Both the position numbers and the translations under genes were made by a program. The notes under the pieces are model-generated. The model was not told the origin of the DNA, made no database searches, and saw nothing but the letters and a program-made list of their open reading frames with translations. A stretch of 64,000 bases of DNA from Szabonella alba (GTDB taxonomy: Bacteria > Pseudomonadota > Alphaproteobacteria > Rhodobacterales > Rhodobacteraceae): NCBI RefSeq assembly GCF_016765775.1, contig NZ_JAESVN010000001.1:806001-870000 (forward strand), read 5' to 3'. Of this stretch, positions 37,321 through 45,069 are shown one piece after another; the first letter of the stretch is position 1; each line of letters opens with the position of its first letter.

Positions 37321-38559
37321 TCAGCGCTCGTCATCCTTGCGGCGGTCACGCCCGCGTCCCAGCAGCCGCCCGATCAGGAAAGATGTGCGCGGCTCATAGG
37401 TATAGGCGGTTTTTGAATCCGGGGCAGGGCGGGCCCGCATCCGCGCGATGCCGAAGCCGATCAGCGCCAGATTGGACAGCGCGATCATCAGGAACATCGC
37501 CGAGGGACCGAAATGCTCGATCCCCAGCGAGGCGACCCAGGGGCTGGCAATTGCGCCGACCGCATAAAGAAACATCAGGGCCGCCGAAAGCTCGACCCTT
37601 TCGCGGGTTTCGGCAAAATCATGGGCATGGGCGGTGGCGACGGAATAAAGCGGCAGGGTGGCAAAGCCGAACAGGGCGGCCGCAGTAAAGACCGCGACCG
37701 TTCCGCCCCCCGCCAGCAACACGGTTGCGGCACAGGCAATGGCGCTGCCGACCGAAAGCCCGATCAGCACGCCGCGCCGGTCATATTTGTCGGCGATCCA
37801 GCCCACCGGCACCTGTGCCAGTGCGCCCCCCAGCACATAGGCCGCCAGAAACAGCGCGATCTGTTCGGCGCGCAAGCCCACCTCGATCCCGTAGACCGGG
37901 CCGACCATGCGGAAGGCCGCCCCCGTGACGCCCGAAACCACCACCGCCGCCGCCGCCAGCGGTGACCGCTGCCAGGCCAGCGAAGGGCGCAGGCGCGGTG
38001 CTTCGGGTGTTTCGGGCGGTGCGGTTTTCGTCAGGGTCAGCGGAAACAGCGCCGCACAGCACAATAGCGCCAGCAGGTTGTAGGAGACATATGAGGCAGG
38101 CTCCAGCACCCCGATCATCAGCTGCGCGCCAAGGCTGCCGCCAATATCGACCACCCGGTAGACCCCCATCGCCCGGCCCCGGGTCGCATTGGTGACCTTG
38201 GCCTGCAACCAGGCCTCGATGATCGTATAGCAGCCCGCGATGCACAGGCCTGACGCCACGCGCATCAAGGCCCAGGCATGGGCGTCGATTACCAGCATAT
38301 GCGCCAGAATCCCGATCGTGCCGCAGGCGACAAAAGCCGCGAAGGCGCGGGAATGGCCGACCTCGCCCATCAGACGCGGCGCCCACCAGCAGCCGATGAA
38401 GAAGCCGAAGAAATGCGCCGAGCCCAGAATCCCGATTTCCGACGTGGAAAAGCCAAGCGCCGCGCCCGAAATCGCATCCAGCGGTGCCACCCCGCCCGAT
38501 CCCAGTTGCAGCAGGATCACCGACAGGAAGAGGGCAGCGAATGAGATGAGAAGGCGCAT
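37321..38559 (-). CDS. MFS transporter (YcaD-like)
   Basis: The 412-residue protein has about twelve hydrophobic segments in two halves split by a hydrophilic loop at about 190-215 (KTAPPETPEAPRLRP). Motif GWIADKYDRRGVLI is the MFS loop-2-type signature, here in the second half, and GLCIAGCYTIIEAWLQ and GSLGAQLMIG occur in the first. The pattern fits the YcaD/Bcr-type branch whose substrates are unknown. It ends in a basic tail (GRGRDRRKDDER). The start MRLLISFAALF was chosen as the longer upstream reading has no membrane or signal features; the ribosome site is weak. Confidence 0.85.
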   Translation of the reverse strand: MRLLISFAALFLSVILLQLGSGGVAPLDAISGAALGFSTSEIGILGSAHFFGFFIGCWWAPRLMGEVGHSRAFAAFVACGTIGILAHMLVIDAHAWALMRVASGLCIAGCYTIIEAWLQAKVTNATRGRAMGVYRVVDIGGSLGAQLMIGVLEPASYVSYNLLALLCCAALFPLTLTKTAPPETPEAPRLRPSLAWQRSPLAAAAVVVSGVTGAAFRMVGPVYGIEVGLRAEQIALFLAAYVLGGALAQVPVGWIADKYDRRGVLIGLSVGSAIACAATVLLAGGGTVAVFTAAALFGFATLPLYSVATAHAHDFAETRERVELSAALMFLYAVGAIASPWVASLGIEHFGPSAMFLMIALSNLALIGFGIARMRARPAPDSKTAYTYEPRTSFLIGRLLGRGRDRRKDDER

Positions 38560-38833
38560 TCCGGCAGAGGCTTTCGCAGATCGGAGCGGGGTCTGGGGTC
38601 GGATGTCCGGGCCGTCAGTCTGACCGGGGCGCGGTGCGGCCATCCTGTCGCGGTGACGCGGCGGCGTCCAGCCTTGATCTGCCCTGCCGGCGCGCAATCG
38701 GCACCGCGCGCTTTTCGGTCCGGCGCGCGGTCTCTTGCCCTTGTTTCCGTCCCGGCGGCACGGCTATTCTGCGCCGCGATCCCTGCGGCCACGGCCCGTC
38801 GGGGCGGCGAGGGTCTGCAGGAACGGGACAGGA

Positions 38834-40510
38834 ATGGCGCGCGGTTGGGTAATACGGGGGGCGGTTGCGGGGACGGGGCTGGGTCTGGCGGTCGCGGTCG
38901 GGGTGCTCTGGTCCGGATGGCTGTTCACCGGGGATGCAATGTCGCCCGCCACGCAGCGGCCAGACCCGTCAGCCGGGATGATGCCCCTGCCCGCTGCCTT
39001 GCCCGCATCGGTGATTTCGGTGCTTGAAGCCGATCTGACAACGGTCAGGGCGGGCCTTGCCACCGCGCCCGAGGCGGAGAGGGCCGCATTTCTGCGCCGT
39101 CAGGACCGGCTGTTACGCATGCTGTCGCGTCCGGCTGAGTCACAGTCGGAAACCGCCGCCTTGCAGGCCGCGATGACAGAGGCGCTGACCGGATACGGTC
39201 TGATGCCGCAGGGTGAGGTTCTGGAGCGGTTTGCCGCAGGCGATCCCACAGCACTGCGCCCCGCCCTTGTTCAGGCCCGGACCGAGGCCGAGGCCGCGCT
39301 GCGGCAGGCGGCACGGACGGCCCATGCCTTTGGCCTTCTGGCGCTGCGGGACGGCGATGTCACGGCGGCCTCGGGCTTTCTGATCCGCGCGGCGGAACTC
39401 GATGCCCGCACCGACCATCTGCGCGAGGCCGAAGAGGCGGCAAGGTCGGCGGGCAATCTGGCGGCGGCGCTGGCCCTGGGGCCGCGCCTTCTGGCGGCGG
39501 TCGAGGCTGAACAGGGCGCGCAAAGCCCCGAATTTGCAGCGGCCCAGGCGCAGGTGGCCCAGACCCTTCTGGCCACTGATCGCCGGGATGAGGCGGCGGC
39601 ATTGCTGCGCAAGGCGCTGGCAACCGCAGAGGCGGCGGGCGCGGGTGAGGGGGCGGCGCAGGCGCATCGGCTCAACCTGCTGGCGACGCTTCTGCATGCG
39701 GGCGGGCAGCATGATGAGGCCGAGGCGTTTTATCGTCGCGCGTTGGATCTGGACCGGAAGGGCATGACCGGTGAGGCCGGAGCGGATCACATGGACGAGG
39801 GCGGGACGGTGGCGGCCTCCATCGTCGCGGGCGCGGACCCGGTTGCCGAAACGCGCGTCGCGGCGCAGGGCCCTGCCGCAGATCTGATGGGGGCGGCACG
39901 GGGGCTGGATCTTTCCGCCCGTTCGGCGCCGCAGGGCTTCGGGCCGGATCAGGATGCCGCTGCCGTGCTGGTGCGTTTCGGCAATCTGGCAACACTTCTG
40001 GCCGCGACGGGTCGCGCCGATGCGGCGCTGGCCCTGCGGGCCGAGGCGTCAGCACTGGCGCGGACAGGCCTGCGCCCCGACCATCCCGACCTTGCCGCCC
40101 ATCTGGCCGCCGAGGCCGATCTGCGCCGGGGGGCGGGGCAGGGGGCACAGGCGGTGGCGCTGTATCTTGAGGCGGCAACTGCGCTGCGGGCGGCTTTGGG
40201 CACAGCGCATCCCGACCTGACGAACGGGCTGGATGCGCTGGCCGGGGCGTTGCGGGCTTCGGGCGGTCTGGCCGAGGCCGAGGCACTTTACCGTGAAGTG
40301 CTGGAGCGCCGCGCGGCCACGGCCGGGCCTGCCCATGCCGATTACGGGCGGGCGCTTAACAATCTGGGGCTGGTGCTGCGCGATGCGGGGCGTCGGCAGG
40401 AGGCTGGCGAGAGTTTCCGGCAGGCCATCGCGGTGCTGACCACAGCGCTTGGTCCCGATCATGCCAATATCGGCACCGTGCGCGCCAATCTGGCCGGGTT
40501 GCAGCCCTGA
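38834..40510 (+). CDS. Membrane-anchored TPR-repeat protein
   Basis: The 558-residue Ala-rich protein has an N-terminal membrane anchor (residues 6-30, VIRGAVAGTGLGLAVAVGVLW) and an otherwise periplasmic body. Kinesin-light-chain-like tetratricopeptide repeats are seen at about 265-345 (LNLLATLLHAGGQHDEAEAFY) and again at about 395-555 (FGNLATLLAATGRADAAL, LNNLGLVLRDAGRRQEA, LTTALGPDHANIGTV). The region between is less regular. GGGACAGGA precedes the ATG. No enzyme motif is seen, so it is likely a scaffold for protein interaction. It is convergent with the ImuA-like gene. Confidence 0.78.
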   Translation: MARGWVIRGAVAGTGLGLAVAVGVLWSGWLFTGDAMSPATQRPDPSAGMMPLPAALPASVISVLEADLTTVRAGLATAPEAERAAFLRRQDRLLRMLSRPAESQSETAALQAAMTEALTGYGLMPQGEVLERFAAGDPTALRPALVQARTEAEAALRQAARTAHAFGLLALRDGDVTAASGFLIRAAELDARTDHLREAEEAARSAGNLAAALALGPRLLAAVEAEQGAQSPEFAAAQAQVAQTLLATDRRDEAAALLRKALATAEAAGAGEGAAQAHRLNLLATLLHAGGQHDEAEAFYRRALDLDRKGMTGEAGADHMDEGGTVAASIVAGADPVAETRVAAQGPAADLMGAARGLDLSARSAPQGFGPDQDAAAVLVRFGNLATLLAATGRADAALALRAEASALARTGLRPDHPDLAAHLAAEADLRRGAGQGAQAVALYLEAATALRAALGTAHPDLTNGLDALAGALRASGGLAEAEALYREVLERRAATAGPAHADYGRALNNLGLVLRDAGRRQEAGESFRQAIAVLTTALGPDHANIGTVRANLAGLQP

Positions 40511-40542
40511 AAGGGGCAGGACAGCCGCCCCCTGAGAGGTCT

Positions 40543-41361
40543 TCAGAGTTGCCAGCGCAATTCCGTTGTGGGCAGGGGTAGCCGCCAGTCCCGGGGCGGG
40601 GCGCTGCGCGCGCGCAGCCGCGACAGCAGCCAGCCCTCGGGCCGGTACTCCATCCACCAGCGGCTTTCGACCCCCGGAGCGCCGCCCTTGTCGGGCAAAA
40701 GCAGCAGCCCCAGCGGGGCCGACGCCATCCCGCGCCGCGCCATTCCGGCCTCGGCGGCCAGATGCAGGCGGCGCACCGGCGTCAGTTGCGGCGGCTCTGC
40801 CAGTTCGGCCACCACCAAGGGCACCGCACCGCTGCGCAGCGCCTCTTCCATCGTCCACAGGATATCCGGCGCCCGGGGCGCCTCGACAAGGATCAGCGCC
40901 CCGGGGTCGATGAACCCCGCCACCCCGCCGGGATAAAGCCGCCCCGGCAGCCAGCCCGGAACGATCCACAGCACCGAAGCCGAAGGCGGGGCCGGGGAAG
41001 ATGCCGGGAATGCGCCCTTGCGGGGGGCGGGGGCAAAAGAGGTGGCCCCCCCGGGGGGCGGCTCGGCAAACCAGTCCGGGGGCGTGCCGTCCGCCGGATG
41101 GGCAGGGGTGGCCTGCAGATCCCGCCCGTCCATCGGGCCGGACGGCATGGCGCGCGTGGCAGGCGGGCCGTCGGGGCCAGATCCGCGCAACGCCCCTGCC
41201 TGCATCAGCAAAAGTGCCAGAACCCGCCGGGCCGGGCCGCAGAATTCATGCACCCGGCCCCGCAAAAGATCGGCCTCCACCCCGTATTGCGGGGGCAGCA
41301 GGGGCTGGGCCACCCGTTCGGGCCCGCGCCGCAGCGCCTTGTGCAGATCCTCGACGAACAT
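40543..41361 (-). CDS. ImuA-like SOS mutagenesis protein
   Basis: The 272-residue protein resembles ImuA, a RecA-related partner of the mutasome proteins ImuB and DnaE2: RGRVHEFCGPARRVLALLL near 35-53, LILVEAPRAPDILWTMEEALRSGAVPLVVAEL (in parts: APDILWTMEEALRSGAV) and PVRRLHLAAEAG are family features. A Pro/Gly-rich insert (about 55-125) breaks the core, and no intact Walker A is present. A LexA box lies 17 bases upstream, which supports an SOS role independently. No imuB or dnaE2 lies downstream; the next gene is convergent. The ImuA name is from memory of the family and should be tested. Confidence 0.68.
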   Translation of the reverse strand: MFVEDLHKALRRGPERVAQPLLPPQYGVEADLLRGRVHEFCGPARRVLALLLMQAGALRGSGPDGPPATRAMPSGPMDGRDLQATPAHPADGTPPDWFAEPPPGGATSFAPAPRKGAFPASSPAPPSASVLWIVPGWLPGRLYPGGVAGFIDPGALILVEAPRAPDILWTMEEALRSGAVPLVVAELAEPPQLTPVRRLHLAAEAGMARRGMASAPLGLLLLPDKGGAPGVESRWWMEYRPEGWLLSRLRARSAPPRDWRLPLPTTELRWQL

Positions 41362-41377
41362 GGCGCGATCCTGCCAT

Positions 41378-41392
41378 GTTCACTTTATGTTC
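41378..41392. promoter_or_regulatory. LexA (SOS) box, GTTC-N7-GTTC
   Basis: GTTCACTTTATGTTC is an exact match to the alphaproteobacterial LexA direct repeat GTTC-N7-GTTC. It lies 17 bases before the ImuA-like start and 119 bases before the aldo/keto reductase start, so control of the ImuA-like gene is most likely. Confidence 0.8.
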
Positions 41393-41510
41393 TCAAGCCC
41401 TTCGCTTGCGGAACCTTGCGAATGATGCAACCTTGCGCCCGCGTCCGGCCGGTTTCCGGCAGGCCGCCCAACCGGCCCGAAAGGCCACGCTTGCATGGAA
41501 AGGACCGCGG

Positions 41511-42548
41511 ATGCGTCAGATCCCGCTTGGAAAAACCGGATTGACGGTCTCGGAGCTTTGCCTTGGCACGATGACATGGGGCAGCCAGAACACCGAGGCC
41601 GAAGCCCATGGCCAGATCGCCATGGCGCTGGAGGCCGGGGTGAATTTCTGGGACACGGCCGAGATGTATCCGACCAATCCGGTCCGCCCCGAAACCATCG
41701 GCGGCACCGAGACGATCATCGGCAACTGGTTCGCGAAGGCCGGCGGACGCGACCGGGTGGTGCTGGCCACCAAGATCACCGGCAAGGGCAAACTTGTGCG
41801 CCCCGATCAGCCGGTGACGGCCAGCAGCCTGCGTGCGGCGGTTGACGGCTCGCTGACGCGGCTGCAGACCGATTACATCGACCTGTATCAGATCCACTGG
41901 CCCAATCGCGGGTCGTATCATTTCCGTCAGATCTGGGGCTTTCAGCCCAAGACCGACCGGGCAGGCACGCTGGCCAATATGGCCGAAGTGCTGGCCGAGG
42001 CGGGTAAACTGATTGCCGAAGGCAAGATCCGCGCCATTGGCCTGTCGAATGAATCGGTCTGGGGCGCGGCCAACTGGATGCGTCTGGCCGAGGCGACGGG
42101 CCTGCCGCGCATGGCGACCGTGCAGAATGAATATTCCCTGCTCTGCCGCCAGTTCGACAGCGACTGGGCCGAGTTTGCCGCGATGGAGGAGATGCCGCTT
42201 CTGGCCTATTCCCCGCTGGGCGCAGGGCTTTTGTCGGGGAAATACGCAGGCGGTGTCATCCCTGACGGCACACGCCGGGTGCCGACGCCCGAACTGGGCG
42301 GGCGCGTGACGCCGCAGGTCTTTGAGGCGGTTGCGGCCTATATGGGCGTTGCAGCAAGGCACGGGCTGGATCCCTGCCAGATGGCGCTGGCCTTCGTGCT
42401 GGACCGGCCCTTTCCCTGCATCCCGATCATCGGGGCGACAAATCCGGGCCAGTTGCGCGCCAATCTGGGGGCGGTGGACCTTACATTGTCCGATGAGGTC
42501 AAGGCCGAGATCGCAGCGACCCACCGCGCCTTTCCGGCGCCGTATTGA
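41511..42548 (+). CDS. Aldo/keto reductase (Tas-like)
   Basis: NADPH-dependent reductase of the AKR superfamily, 345 residues. The catalytic tetrad is Asp48 (FWDTAE), Tyr53 (EMYPT), Lys88 (LATKI) and His129 (YQIHWP). The long form with GTETIIGNWFAKAGGRD and the QIHWPNRGSYHFRQIW stretch matches the Tas/YajO-type group (KAT-beta-subunit fold). AAAGGA precedes the ATG. Two lipoprotein genes follow with only a few bases or an overlap between, so they may be co-expressed, but no functional link is evident. The frame upstream to 41001 is antisense to the ImuA-like gene and not coding. Confidence 0.93.
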   Translation: MRQIPLGKTGLTVSELCLGTMTWGSQNTEAEAHGQIAMALEAGVNFWDTAEMYPTNPVRPETIGGTETIIGNWFAKAGGRDRVVLATKITGKGKLVRPDQPVTASSLRAAVDGSLTRLQTDYIDLYQIHWPNRGSYHFRQIWGFQPKTDRAGTLANMAEVLAEAGKLIAEGKIRAIGLSNESVWGAANWMRLAEATGLPRMATVQNEYSLLCRQFDSDWAEFAAMEEMPLLAYSPLGAGLLSGKYAGGVIPDGTRRVPTPELGGRVTPQVFEAVAAYMGVAARHGLDPCQMALAFVLDRPFPCIPIIGATNPGQLRANLGAVDLTLSDEVKAEIAATHRAFPAPY

Positions 42549-42550
42549 CC

Positions 42551-43132
42551 ATGGCGGCGGGCGGGGCGGCCATGCTGCGCGGCGGGCGGGGGGCGCGTCT
42601 GCTTCCGGCGCTGGCGCTGCTGCTGGCCCTCGGGGCTTGCCTGCCCATGGGCGGGTCCGATCCCGCCCCGCCGATCACGGGGCCAGAGGTGGAAACCTCA
42701 ACCCTGCCGCCGATGGGCGATGCGGGCGGCCTGACTGCCTCTGAGGTCACGCCGAGCAGGACCGAAGCGGTCTCGGCCGAAACCACCGCTTCTGAGACCG
42801 CTGCCGCCGATGCCATGGCGACTGCACCCGACGATGCAGAAATCACCCCGGCCGAACCGGCCCCCGCCGCCGAGGCGCCCGCGCCGGTGGTCAAATCCGC
42901 CGCGCATATCGCCTGCGAGGCGGATCGTGGACGCTATGTGCGCGTCGGATCGGGTTCGGTGATGGCCTGTCAGCGCCTGACGCGCGATGCCGGAGAATCC
43001 TGCAGCGTCAAATCCGATTGTCAGGGCGAATGTCTGGCCCGGTCCCGAACCTGCGCGCCGCTGACCCCGCTTTTCGGGTGCAATGAGATCTTACAGGATG
43101 ACGGACGGCGGGTTTCCCTATGTATCGACTGA
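42551..43132 (+). CDS. Lipoprotein with a cysteine-rich C-terminal domain
   Basis: The family is not recognised. The 193-residue product has a lipoprotein signal (LLPALALLLALGAC, lipobox Cys near residue 30), an extended Thr/Ser/Glu/Ala-rich linker (to about 115) and a compact C-terminal domain with eight cysteines over about 70 residues (ACEADRG, MACQRL, ESCSVKSDCQGECLARSRTCAPL, GCNEI, SLCID; longest part quoted as SCSVKSDCQGEC). Eight paired cysteines suggest four disulfides in a periplasmic or surface knot-like module. The start is 2 bases after the reductase stop; an internal ATG at 42578 is possible. It overlaps the next gene by 13 bases. Confidence 0.72.
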   Translation: MAAGGAAMLRGGRGARLLPALALLLALGACLPMGGSDPAPPITGPEVETSTLPPMGDAGGLTASEVTPSRTEAVSAETTASETAAADAMATAPDDAEITPAEPAPAAEAPAPVVKSAAHIACEADRGRYVRVGSGSVMACQRLTRDAGESCSVKSDCQGECLARSRTCAPLTPLFGCNEILQDDGRRVSLCID

Positions 43133-43635
43133 TTGCCCTTGCCTTGCTGCTGTCGGCCTGTGGCGGGGCGCAGACGGTTCCGGGCTATCGCAAGCCCGGC
43201 ACGGATATCTGGTCCAATGCCGTGCTGGAGGTGCCGCGCCTTGCCGGGGACTGGCGGCAGGCGGCGGATTTTGCGCCGCCGGGCGCGTCCTGCGCCGCCG
43301 GAGGGTTGACGATCCGCCCGGTTGCGGCGGGCGGGCTGGAGGTTTCCGGGCGGCTGTGCCTTGGCGGGCAGGCGCGTGCAATATCGGGGCAATTGGCCGC
43401 CTCGGGTCCGGGGCGGTTTAGGCCTTCCGGGCCGGGCTTTGCCGGGGCCGATGCCGAATGGTGGGTGCTCTGGGCCGATACCGGTTATCGGTCGCTGGTG
43501 ATCGGCACGCCCTCGGGGGCTTTCGGTTTCGCGCTGGACCGGGAGGGCGCGCTGCCTGCCGACCGCCGGGCCGCCGCACGTGAGATCCTTGACTGGAACG
43601 GCTATGACGTGACCCGCGCGGTTTTCGTGGACTAG
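43120..43635 (+). CDS. Lipocalin-like lipoprotein
   Basis: The 171-residue lipoprotein (signal MYRLIALALLLSACG, lipobox Cys14) starts inside the end of the cysteine-rich lipoprotein gene. Mature residues fit a bacterial lipocalin-like barrel: LAGDWRQAADF corresponds to the lipocalin GxW motif, and WWVLWADTGYRSLVIGTPS to the conserved middle strands (WVLxxDxDYxxxLV). The C-terminus LDWNGYDVTRAVFV is similar to Blc-type ends. Its likely role is binding of a lipid or other hydrophobic ligand at the membrane. Confidence 0.75.
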   Translation: MYRLIALALLLSACGGAQTVPGYRKPGTDIWSNAVLEVPRLAGDWRQAADFAPPGASCAAGGLTIRPVAAGGLEVSGRLCLGGQARAISGQLAASGPGRFRPSGPGFAGADAEWWVLWADTGYRSLVIGTPSGAFGFALDREGALPADRRAAAREILDWNGYDVTRAVFVD

Positions 43636-43885
43636 CGGACGGGTGGGAAGCGCGTCGCAACCCTCTGTAACCTAGAAAGAAAGCCGAGTTGCCTCGGCGG
43701 GTGCTTCGCCCCCGCCCGGGCAGGCGCTGTCCTCTGTTATTCTGCTTGGCAGGTGGTCCCGTTGCAACGCTTGCGCTTTGGGCGGGGAAAAGCGGTGCTT
43801 TTCCTTATCCGCCCGAAACTGCCGTAGCGGCCGCGCGGAATATCCTTTCCAACCGGATAGACCCGCCCCGCACCACTTACCCCCC
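43636..43885. other. Intergenic region with a compound hairpin
   Basis: This 250-base gap between convergent genes holds GGCGGG-TGCTTCG-CCCCCGCC-like pairing near 43698 and a strong compound hairpin at 43780-43814: GGGCGG + GGAAAAGC, loop GGT, GCTTTTCC, bulge TTAT, CCGCCC. It is a plausible transcript end for the lipoprotein genes or a small RNA. No coding potential was recognised. Confidence 0.5.
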
Positions 43886-44746
43886 TCAAATCACCCCGTC
43901 CCGCAGCTCGCGCAGATGGCCCGCCACGTCCCGCGCGCCAAAGGCGGCCTCACGCAGCAGCCAGTCGAAATGCCGGGTGATCGTTTCCACCCGCCCGGAA
44001 TCGCGGAAGGCGATGTAATGGCGGCCCAAATACAGCACCGCCAACAGCGGCCCGAACACCGTGACCGGGGCCGAAAACACCCGTCTTGCGTCGAAAAGAT
44101 AGATCCGCAGCGACGGGTAAAGCTGATCGCAAAGCCCGATCATGTGGTCCAGCTGCGCGCGCCGCAGATCCGCCCCCAAGCCGGCGTAATAGCCCGTTCC
44201 GGCGGCAAAGGCCGTGACCTCATGAAGGGGCAGGGCGATTTCATAATCCGACCGCGCCGCCCGCATCCAGTCCAGCCGGTCCTCTGACGCGCCGATGGCC
44301 TGCGCCGTGGTCCGGCCCAGATGCGGGTCATATTCCCATTCCAGCATCGCCCGGGTCTTGAGCATATCGGGAAGCGTCGCGGGAACATGGCGGATCTTGT
44401 AGCCTGCGGCCTCGCGATGCCAGTTGAAGATCTGTTCATCCACCAGCGCGCGCGGTGCCTCGGTCATGGTCATTGAGGCCGCCAGCAGATCGGCACCGCT
44501 CTGCGGTTGCTCGCTCAGCCCCAGCAGCCAGTCTGCACTGACCGAAAGCGCCAGCGCCGCCTCGGCCACGGCCTGCGCATTGGGCAGGCGCGTGCTGTTC
44601 GGCGCCAGAAGTTGCGAGATGGTCGAACGGTCCACCCCCACGGCCCGGGCAAGGGCGGCCTGCGACATCGCCTGATCGGCCATGGCGGCGGCAAGGCGGC
44701 TGCGGAACAGCGTGGCGCGGTCGCGTCTGTCGTGAATTGTCTGCAT
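43886..44746 (-). CDS. XRE-family transcriptional regulator
   Basis: The 286-residue protein has an N-terminal Cro/C1 helix-turn-helix at about residues 14-75 (MSQAALARAVGVDRSTISQLL) and a long C-terminal domain (about 95-280) without a recognised ligand fold: WHREAAGYKIRHVPATLPDML, ALPLHEVTAFAAGTGYY, IYLFDARRVFSAPVTVFGP are its conserved-looking parts. This layout of a DNA-binding domain plus a large sensor-like region recurs in alphaproteobacteria, but the ligand is unknown. It is divergent from the DUF2061-desaturase pair, which it may control. Confidence 0.82.
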   Translation of the reverse strand: MQTIHDRRDRATLFRSRLAAAMADQAMSQAALARAVGVDRSTISQLLAPNSTRLPNAQAVAEAALALSVSADWLLGLSEQPQSGADLLAASMTMTEAPRALVDEQIFNWHREAAGYKIRHVPATLPDMLKTRAMLEWEYDPHLGRTTAQAIGASEDRLDWMRAARSDYEIALPLHEVTAFAAGTGYYAGLGADLRRAQLDHMIGLCDQLYPSLRIYLFDARRVFSAPVTVFGPLLAVLYLGRHYIAFRDSGRVETITRHFDWLLREAAFGARDVAGHLRELRDGVI

Positions 44747-44778
44747 TGGTTATCTAAATCACCAAAGTTACGAAAAAC

Positions 44779-44802
44779 TTGCGCATATACAGTCTACCGC
44801 AA
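44779..44802. promoter_or_regulatory. Inverted repeat between the XRE gene and the desaturase pair
   Basis: TTGCG (44779-44783) and CGCAA (44798-44802) face each other in an A+T-rich spacer of 98 bases. They could be a binding site for the divergent XRE regulator. The evidence is short arms and position only. Confidence 0.3.
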
Positions 44803-44844
44803 CATTACATTGCCCGCTATCCCCAAGACAACCCGGAGACAGTT

Positions 44845-45069
44845 TTGGACACAGCCCGCAGAACCCTTGTAAAAGCCCTTGTCTGGCAAGCTCTTGGCCT
44901 GTTGGTCATGGCGCTTGTGGGATGGGGCTTCACCGGATCGGTGGCCCTTGCCGGGGGCATGGCACTGGCGAATATGGCCATCGGCTTTGCCTCATACTTC
45001 CTGCATGAACGGATCTGGGCGCGGATCGGCTGGGGCCGGATGCCGCAGGGCGAAAGGCGTGGCGCATGA
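44845..45069 (+). CDS. DUF2061 family small membrane protein
   Basis: The 74-residue protein DTARRTLVKALVWQALG... has two membrane segments (LVKALVWQALGLLVMALVGW and AGGMALANMAIGFASYFL) joined by a short loop and ends HERIWARIGWGRM, the DUF2061 signature. The start is TTG at 44845, 6 bases after GGAG (44835-44838); an upstream in-frame TTG at 44779 lies in the promoter and is rejected. Its stop overlaps the desaturase start (ATGA), so the two are coupled. The function of the family is unknown. Confidence 0.82.
   Translation: MDTARRTLVKALVWQALGLLVMALVGWGFTGSVALAGGMALANMAIGFASYFLHERIWARIGWGRMPQGERRGA

Noticed and set aside
41001-41510. N-terminal extension of the aldo/keto reductase
   Set aside because: It is antisense to the ImuA-like gene and crosses the LexA box; the family begins at MRQIPLGKTGL after AAAGGA.
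44779-44844. Upstream TTG start that would add 22 residues to the DUF2061 protein
   Set aside because: It lies in the A+T-rich promoter region without a ribosome site, whereas the TTG at 44845 has GGAG 6 bases before it and the family starts there.
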